Of a stretch of DNA of 36,189 nt, positions 30,815 to 36,189 are shown one piece after another. This DNA is from Flavobacteriaceae bacterium (lineage in GTDB: Bacteria; Bacteroidota; Bacteroidia; Flavobacteriales; Flavobacteriaceae): NCBI GenBank assembly GCA_027490305.1, contig JAIXYI010000010.1, positions 1 through 36,189 on the forward strand, in the 5' to 3' direction. Below the pieces are notes generated by a model. That model was not told the DNA's origin. It saw nothing but the letters and a program-made list of their open reading frames with translations, and did not search any database. Position 1 is the first letter of the stretch, and each line of letters starts with the position of its first letter. A program made the position numbers and the translations under genes.

Positions 30815-32767
30815 ATGATGAAACGCTGTTATATCCTCCTGCTGTTAGTTGCTGTGTCTGCGTTTGCGCAACAGCCGAAACCCATGGGTGAGGGGTTGAA
30901 GAAAATGACCAAGGAAGAGCGGAAGGCGGCCGGCCAAACGCAGGAAGCCAAAGCGACCATCGACATGTATCGGGTGTTTACCATCGACAACGATACCACC
31001 TACATCGATACGTCACTGACCATCCAGAAAGACTACCGCTTCAATTACCTGCGCCGCGACAACTTCGGCCTTTTGCCGTTTGCCAACGATGGGCAGCCTT
31101 ATAACACCCTCGACTTCGGTCTCGACGGGTTTTCACCGTTTCCGCAGTTTGGCATGCGGGCCAAGCATGTCAACTACATCCGGCCCGAGCAGATGCGGTA
31201 TTACCAGGTGGCAACGCCCCTGACGGAACTCTACTTCAAAACGACCATCAAACAGGGCCAATCGGTCGATGCCTTCGTTACCCTCAACCTACACGAACGC
31301 CTGAACATCTCGGTGGCCTATCGCGGCCTGCGGTCGGTCGGGCGCTATGAGAATGCGATGTCGAGTACGGGCAACTTCCGGTTTACGTCAAATTACCAAA
31401 CCAAGTCGGGGCGGTACTTCCTCAAAGCACATTTCACCGGCCAGGATTTTTTCAACATGGAAAACGGCGGCGTGCTGAACCTCGAGGATTTTGAAAGCGG
31501 CGACCCGGCGTTCGACGAACGGGGCCGTTTGCAGGTCTATCTTACGGATGCGCAGTCAACGATGAAAGGCAACCGCTATTTCTTCGACCATGGCTTCCGC
31601 GTTAACGGAAGCGACCGGCAGAACAACCTGTGGCTGTTGCACCAGTTCAACTACGAACACGAGTTTTTCGAATACTACCAGCCGACCCTTCGCACCGATG
31701 TGGTCAACTCAAATAACGACTTCCAGCGTTTTGGTGAGGCCTATGTCGCTTCACGGCTGCGGGATAAATCACGCTACAACCGAATGTATAATAAGGTTGG
31801 GGTGGCGTATGAGAACAAGTCGCTCGGACAAGTGCAGTTCTTCATCGAAGATTTCAACTACAATTATTTCTACCAGACGGCCATCGTGCAAAATGGGGAA
31901 GTGATCCCAAGTTCGCTCAATGCCCGTATCGAGAATTTCGGGGGGCAGTACACCTACAAAAAAGGCAGTTGGTCCGGAACGGCGCTCCTTCGAAACGCCA
32001 TCACCAACCAACAGCTTTCGGAAATCGATGTCAAGGCCGATTACCAGCTCAACGACGACTACCTGTTTGCGTTCCGCCTACAGAAAATGAACCGATTGCC
32101 CAATCACAACTTCAATCTGTTCCAGAGTGATTACATCGCCTACAACTGGTTCAACGATTTCAAGAACGAGAAAATCACGCATTTTGAAGCCACGGCGGAA
32201 ACCCCCTGGGTCAACGCAACCCTGCAGGCCACTGTGCTCGACGATTACCTGTATTTTGATGACGTGAGCACCAACGACCAGGTGTTGCTCGTGTCGCCGA
32301 AGCAATATGGAAAAACGATCAACTATCTTTCCGTAAAGGCCTCAAAAGAATTCCGACTCGGACACTTCGCCCTCGATAATACCGTGCTGTACCAACAGGT
32401 CGGCCAGGACGATCCGGTGCTGAATGTGCCAAAATTGCTTACGCGAAACACCTTGTATTACTCCGGAACCTTGTTTAAGAAGGCGATGTTCATCCAAACC
32501 GGATTTACCTTCCAATACTTCTCGAAGTACAAGGCAAACGACTTCAATCCGTTACTCGGGGAATTTTACGTGCAAACCAAACGCGAGATTGGCGACTTTC
32601 CGCTCGTCGACTTTTTCTTCAACGCCAAAGTCCGCCAGACACGCATTTACCTCAAAGCCGAGCACTTCAACTCGCCGTTTACCGGAAACCGCTTTTACTC
32701 GGCACCGAATTATCCCTACAAGGACTTCCTCGTGCGCTTCGGCCTAGTCTGGACGTTCTTCCAGTAG
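30815..32767 (+). CDS. Putative beta-barrel porin
   Basis: A 650-aa outer-membrane protein. Signal peptide 'RCYILLLLVAVSAFAQ' (first 20 residues), a short charged linker, then a conserved start 'DYRFNYLRRDNFGLLPFANDGQPYNTL' and a long series of alternating aromatic strands ('LFQSDYIAYNWFNDF', 'GQVQFFIEDFNYNYFYQT'), ending 'YKDFLVRFGLVWTFFQ' with a C-terminal aromatic residue typical of BamA substrates. This fits the putative-porin family common in Bacteroidota. Two ATG codons in tandem (30815, 30818) are equally possible starts; the frame upstream to 30656 would cover the promoter and is rejected. Confidence 0.88.
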   Translation: MMKRCYILLLLVAVSAFAQQPKPMGEGLKKMTKEERKAAGQTQEAKATIDMYRVFTIDNDTTYIDTSLTIQKDYRFNYLRRDNFGLLPFANDGQPYNTLDFGLDGFSPFPQFGMRAKHVNYIRPEQMRYYQVATPLTELYFKTTIKQGQSVDAFVTLNLHERLNISVAYRGLRSVGRYENAMSSTGNFRFTSNYQTKSGRYFLKAHFTGQDFFNMENGGVLNLEDFESGDPAFDERGRLQVYLTDAQSTMKGNRYFFDHGFRVNGSDRQNNLWLLHQFNYEHEFFEYYQPTLRTDVVNSNNDFQRFGEAYVASRLRDKSRYNRMYNKVGVAYENKSLGQVQFFIEDFNYNYFYQTAIVQNGEVIPSSLNARIENFGGQYTYKKGSWSGTALLRNAITNQQLSEIDVKADYQLNDDYLFAFRLQKMNRLPNHNFNLFQSDYIAYNWFNDFKNEKITHFEATAETPWVNATLQATVLDDYLYFDDVSTNDQVLLVSPKQYGKTINYLSVKASKEFRLGHFALDNTVLYQQVGQDDPVLNVPKLLTRNTLYYSGTLFKKAMFIQTGFTFQYFSKYKANDFNPLLGEFYVQTKREIGDFPLVDFFFNAKVRQTRIYLKAEHFNSPFTGNRFYSAPNYPYKDFLVRFGLVWTFFQ

Positions 32768-32772
32768 TCCGT

Positions 32773-32800
32773 ACTTTCCACTTTCCACTTTCGACTTTCA
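32773..32800. repeat. Heptamer array (ACTTTCC-type, four units)
   Basis: Four consecutive 7-bp units, ACTTTCC twice, ACTTTCG and ACTTTCA, between the porin stop and the promoter of the CBS gene. Confidence 0.8.
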
Positions 32801-32815
32801 ACGCAATCGTTTCCG

Positions 32816-32823
32816 TATCTTTG
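32816..32823 (+). promoter_or_regulatory. -7 element of the cystathionine beta-synthase gene
   Basis: TATCTTTG, an exact TAnnTTTG, 17 bp before ATG 32841. No canonical TTG at -33; the heptamer array ends 15 bp upstream of it. Confidence 0.6.
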
Positions 32824-32840
32824 CGCCGAAATACTGACAA

Positions 32841-34202
32841 ATGAACTACGCTGAAAACATACTGGGGACTATTGGCAATACGCCTTTAGTGAAACTCAAC
32901 AAGATCACGAAAGATATTGATGCACTCGTGTTGGCAAAGGTCGAGACCTTCAACCCGGGCAATTCCGTAAAAGACCGGATGGCCGTAAAAATGGTGGAGG
33001 ATGCCGAAGCCGACGGGCGCCTGAAACCCGGTGGTACCATTATCGAAGGTACGTCGGGCAATACCGGAATGGGACTGGCGCTGGCTGCTATCATCAAAGG
33101 ATACAAGCTGATTTGTGTCATCACCGACAAGCAATCCAAAGAGAAAATGGACATCCTGCGGGCCGTAGGGGCGAAAGTCGTGGTGTGCCCGACTGATGTG
33201 GAACCCACTGATCCACGTTCGTACTATTCCGTATCGCGTCGCCTGGCAGAGGAAACACCCAATGCGTGGTACGTAAACCAATACGACAATATGTCGAATA
33301 CCCAGGCGCACTATGAATCAACCGGACCTGAAATCTGGGAGCAAACCGGCGGAAAGGTAACGCACTTTGTAGTGGGCGTGGGAACCGGCGGAACGATTTC
33401 CGGAGTGGCCAAATACCTGAAAGAAAAGAACCCGAACATCAAGTGCTGGGGTATTGATACCTATGGCTCGGTGTTTAAGAAATACCACGAAACGGGCATC
33501 TTTGACGAGAACGAAATCTATTCGTATATCACAGAGGGCATCGGTGAGGACATCCTCCCGAAAAACGTCAACTTCAGCCTTATCGAAGGTTTTACGAAAG
33601 TAACCGATAAAGATGCGGCCGTTTACCAACGCCGACTCGCCCTCGAGGAAGGAATTTTCGTTGGGAATTCGGCCGGAGCTGCCGTCAAAGGATTGTTGCA
33701 ACTCAAAGAGCATTTCAAACCGGATGATGTAGTCGTCGTCCTGTTTCACGATTCCGGCAGCCGTTACGTGGGCAAAATGTTCAACGACGACTGGATGCGC
33801 GAGCGCGGTTTCCTTGAAGAAGAGATCACGAAGGCGGAGGATGTCATCAAAGACCACGTTGACAAGCCGTTAATCACGGTGCGTACCGAAGAACTGGTGT
33901 CACACGCCATTGAGCGGATGCGGAAGTACAACATCTCGCAAATCCCGGTTATCGATATCAACGGATTCGTCGGTTCTGTTGACGAAACGGATCTGTTCCG
34001 TCATTACGTAGCCGACAAAAACGTGGCCGAAAAGCCAATCCGCGAGGTAATGGGCGCGCCTTATCCGGTGGTAAAGGCGGGTACAGCCATCGAAGAGGTA
34101 TCAAAACTTTTCGGAAAAGACGGACAGGCGGTGCTGGTCGAACTCGGCAACGGGAAATACCATATCATTACGAAACACGATATTATCGGGTCTATTAAAT
34201 AA
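32841..34202 (+). CDS. Cystathionine beta-synthase (PLP domain plus CBS pair)
   Basis: A 453-aa fold-type II PLP enzyme that joins serine (or acetylserine) and homocysteine. Lys44 in 'NPGNSVKDRMA' is the PLP lysine, 'EGTSGNTGMGLA' at about 69-80 binds the substrate carboxylate, and 'VVGVGTGGTISGVAKYL' binds the PLP phosphate. From about residue 335 there are two CBS motifs ('VSHAIERMRKYNISQIPVID', 'GQAVLVELGNGKYHIITKHDI'), the usual regulatory tail of CBS and absent from plain CysK/CysM. There is no N-terminal haem domain. A cysteine-synthase activity cannot be excluded from sequence alone. Confidence 0.92.
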   Translation: MNYAENILGTIGNTPLVKLNKITKDIDALVLAKVETFNPGNSVKDRMAVKMVEDAEADGRLKPGGTIIEGTSGNTGMGLALAAIIKGYKLICVITDKQSKEKMDILRAVGAKVVVCPTDVEPTDPRSYYSVSRRLAEETPNAWYVNQYDNMSNTQAHYESTGPEIWEQTGGKVTHFVVGVGTGGTISGVAKYLKEKNPNIKCWGIDTYGSVFKKYHETGIFDENEIYSYITEGIGEDILPKNVNFSLIEGFTKVTDKDAAVYQRRLALEEGIFVGNSAGAAVKGLLQLKEHFKPDDVVVVLFHDSGSRYVGKMFNDDWMRERGFLEEEITKAEDVIKDHVDKPLITVRTEELVSHAIERMRKYNISQIPVIDINGFVGSVDETDLFRHYVADKNVAEKPIREVMGAPYPVVKAGTAIEEVSKLFGKDGQAVLVELGNGKYHIITKHDIIGSIK

Positions 34203-34223
34203 GGACACGATATGCCGTATGAT

Positions 34224-34256
34224 AAAAAAGCGCTCGTGAGGGCGCTTTTTCTTTTT
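34224..34256 (+). terminator. Terminator between CBS and PNGase F genes
   Basis: AAAAAGCGCTC pairs with GGGCGCTTTTT around a short loop, flanked by A and T runs on both sides, so it can serve both convergent genes. Confidence 0.85.
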
Positions 34257-34270
34257 TGAATAGGAGGTTT

Positions 34271-35914
34271 CTAGTTGTATTCCAGCACGCCCGACACATT
34301 CCAAGCGCTGAAACTACCGCCTTCCGGGGCACCCATCGGAATTTTGACCTGAAGGGTGTGCGTGCCCGGGGCCAGGTCGCCGAGGTCAATCCAAATAGGA
34401 TTGGTCGTCGTACCCGGACACCAGTTCGAACGGCTGTAATCGCTAGAGGAAAGTCCGTTCTCAAAGTTACCCGACGCCGGATTCGCCAGTCGATAGCTGC
34501 CACAGTCGGTCCGCCAGGGCGTGAACGCAAACCGTTCGGCCCCGTCGAGTAAAAGCGTGTTTTTCTTTCGCATGAATTCATCGCCGTGTTCCCATCCGCC
34601 ATGCCCCGTGACGATGTACCGCAACCGCGCGTTTCGGGCGCCTTCGGGCAGGGTAAAAGTGACTTCAAGTCCTTTTTCCACGTCAAACATCGACCCGTAG
34701 TTCTGGCCACGCATCTCAAGTATGTTTACCGTATTGAAAAGCGGCAGCACCTTCGCCACCCCGGGTTTCTCCGAATCCGGATCGGTATGCACGGTGATGT
34801 TGGCGTTTACGGTATGTCCTCCCTTATCGTAGTTTCCAATCACGATCCCCACATACACTTCCTTACCCGAAAACGCCGGGATGAGGTCGGTAATGTCCTG
34901 GCGATACGATACGCTGTCCTGCCATACTTTGTTCTTCAACTGTAAATGGTTGTAGCCTTTGACGCCAAAAGGGGTAAAGAAACGCATCAGTTCCAATAGG
35001 GGTTCGTAGGCGCCAGATCGCACCATTCCCTGGTATTTCTTGCCGTTTCCGTTCTCGTATACCGGCACGGCATCAACCCCTTTCTCAAGCGCGTCCCAAA
35101 AACTAGGGTCTGCGGTAGGCAGAAGAAACACCGATCCGGTACGGTCGTAGGCATCGCCCGTAGATTGCTCGGTGACGTCGAGAAAGGCCACGCTTCCGGC
35201 TCCGATTTCCGGGAAACGGATTTTCCGCACAGCAATGCTCCCGCCACCAAAACGGAAGATGCTGTCGTTGGAGGCGGCATCATCGGAAAAGTTCAGTACC
35301 TGTTGGCGGAACAGCGGAATCGTCGTAAAGCGGCTTCTCCATAAAAGGTCGCGGTAGGTGAGAAGGTCCGATAAGGGCGATAGGGCGGGAAGCGAAGGAA
35401 ATGCCTTCACCTTTTCGATTTGGCGCGCCCTGACCACGAATTGGCCGTTGCGGATGGTTTCGAGTACGAGTCCGAGCCGTTGTCCTAACACCGACGGTCC
35501 TCCGTGCACGCCCAACGCCTCGGTATACCAAATGTCGATGCTATTGGAATTGATCACCGCATGCGCCAACTTACATTCATATCCGAGTATTTTTTTACGG
35601 TCGGAACGGAGTTCCAGTTGTTGGCCGGCGATTGTCGTACTGTCTTTGGTCGCGACGGTGCGGTTCGCCCCCAAAACGGCCGAGAGGTAAAAGACGCCGG
35701 GTTGATCCTGAAAAACAAGCGTTTGCTCATACGGAAGCGACGCCTTTCCGGCGAGGATGGCCGACTGGGTCACCAGGGTCTTGTCGGAGTTGGTAAAAAC
35801 GACCGGGGAGGATCCTTCTACCGCTTTGCCATTGGAAATACGGTCGTAAGAGATTTTATAGGTCTGGGCCTGCGAGTTAATGGCGGTCAGGAGTAGGATA
35901 AGTAAGGCGCGCAT
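34271..35914 (-). CDS. GLPGLI-type N-terminal region fused to PNGase F-like domain
   Basis: A 547-aa secreted protein. Signal peptide about 1-17 (RALLILLLTAINSQAQ), then a GLPGLI-like beta region to about 230 ('YKISYDRISNGKAV', 'RKKILGYECKLAHAV', 'IDIWYTEALGVHGGP'). Residues about 250-547 match peptide-N-glycosidase F: 'DAYDRTGSVFLLP' (Asp257 where PNGase F has its catalytic Asp), 'YRQDITDLIPAFSG', 'YIVTGHGGWEHGDEF', 'WRTDCGSYRLANPASG', 'SRSNWCPGT' and 'IDLGDLAPGTHT'. It should cleave N-glycans from asparagine. ATG 35914 fits the signal peptide. Assignment of individual catalytic residues is by analogy and unverified. Confidence 0.88.
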   Translation of the reverse strand: MRALLILLLTAINSQAQTYKISYDRISNGKAVEGSSPVVFTNSDKTLVTQSAILAGKASLPYEQTLVFQDQPGVFYLSAVLGANRTVATKDSTTIAGQQLELRSDRKKILGYECKLAHAVINSNSIDIWYTEALGVHGGPSVLGQRLGLVLETIRNGQFVVRARQIEKVKAFPSLPALSPLSDLLTYRDLLWRSRFTTIPLFRQQVLNFSDDAASNDSIFRFGGGSIAVRKIRFPEIGAGSVAFLDVTEQSTGDAYDRTGSVFLLPTADPSFWDALEKGVDAVPVYENGNGKKYQGMVRSGAYEPLLELMRFFTPFGVKGYNHLQLKNKVWQDSVSYRQDITDLIPAFSGKEVYVGIVIGNYDKGGHTVNANITVHTDPDSEKPGVAKVLPLFNTVNILEMRGQNYGSMFDVEKGLEVTFTLPEGARNARLRYIVTGHGGWEHGDEFMRKKNTLLLDGAERFAFTPWRTDCGSYRLANPASGNFENGLSSSDYSRSNWCPGTTTNPIWIDLGDLAPGTHTLQVKIPMGAPEGGSFSAWNVSGVLEYN

Positions 35915-36086
35915 CCAATACGGTTTTGTGTAAAGATACCGAAACGCGGGCATGTGCTCGTATCCGGACTTTTTTTTGGTGGAGGGGAAAGAGGAAGTTG
36001 TGGGAAAATATGCGGTTTTTCCGTAAAATCAGAATCGAAAACCGTGTTAGCTTGCGACTATCTAAGCCATTAGTCCAGTTTACGCC

Positions 36087-36189
36087 ATGAGAGAGGATTT
36101 CCTGCATTATGTATGGAGGTATTCAAAATTCGACAACCACTCGTTGACGACCGTTGACGGAAAAGACCTTGCGATTGTGCATCCGGGCC
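36087..36189 (+). CDS. DUF2851 family protein, N-terminal part (3' end outside window)
   Basis: Only the first 34 codons are present. 'MREDFLHYVWRYSKFDNHSL' followed by 'TTVDGKDLAIVHPG' matches the well conserved N-terminus of DUF2851 proteins of Bacteroidota. Function of the family is unknown. The frame is open to the window end. It is divergent from the PNGase F-like gene, 172 bp apart, without a clear consensus promoter in between. Confidence 0.8.
   Translation, partial: MREDFLHYVWRYSKFDNHSLTTVDGKDLAIVHPG

Overview
The window looks like a chromosomal segment of a Bacteroidota bacterium, most likely family Flavobacteriaceae (Flavobacterium or a close relative) with an unusually high GC content of about half. 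The evidence is a Bacteroidota-type promoter (TTG, about 18-20 bases, then TAnnTTTG) upstream of many genes, a type IX secretion (T9SS) C-terminal module, an S46 dipeptidyl-peptidase, a GLPGLI/PNGase F protein, a very large alpha-2-macroglobulin, a DUF2851 gene and a putative beta-barrel porin. Nearly all of the DNA is chromosomal housekeeping and envelope genes. I see no prophage, plasmid genes, CRISPR array or intact transposase.

Layout. 1-4300: the end of a class IV aminotransferase gene, then a leftward block of yqgE-like, HU, fmt and recQ (recQ and fmt overlap). 4480-6000: a small membrane protein, a YdeI-like protein and a P-loop ATPase. 6030-8230: a free-standing tRNA-Leu(CAG) with its own promoter and terminator, then an LTA-synthase-like sulfatase-fold membrane enzyme. 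8230-10740: a tightly overlapping four-gene leftward operon (105-aa protein, 7-TM protein, short sensor kinase, NarL-type regulator) with a perfect dyad near its promoter. 10870-16000: small membrane proteins, exonuclease III, a GyrI-like protein, a T9SS-tailed secreted protein, a dicarboxylate symporter and an SRPBCC protein. 16000-20550: a repeat-rich gap, hpt, adk, a CBS-domain membrane protein, an inverted-repeat-flanked four-helix-bundle gene, and obgE. 20570-24000: two tandem paralogous exported proteins and a DPP7-like S46 peptidase. 24000-32770: a GC-rich structured spacer, a 2142-aa alpha-2-macroglobulin with an inserted TonB-plug-like module, and a divergent porin. 32800-end: cystathionine beta-synthase, a GLPGLI-PNGase F protein and the start of a DUF2851 gene.

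The strongest candidate for something under-described is the 524-bp unit at 19023-19546. A four-helix-bundle protein of the 23S-rRNA-intervening-sequence family is enclosed by 30-bp inverted repeats that match at 29 of 30 positions. The unit fills the gap between two housekeeping genes almost to the base and carries what looks like the obgE promoter. Related AGT-word arrays occur at two other gene boundaries, and a second, messier inverted-repeat unit lies upstream of hpt. Other points of interest are the 7-TM/kinase operon, and the A2M protein whose bait-region position holds a carboxypeptidase-regulatory plus plug module.
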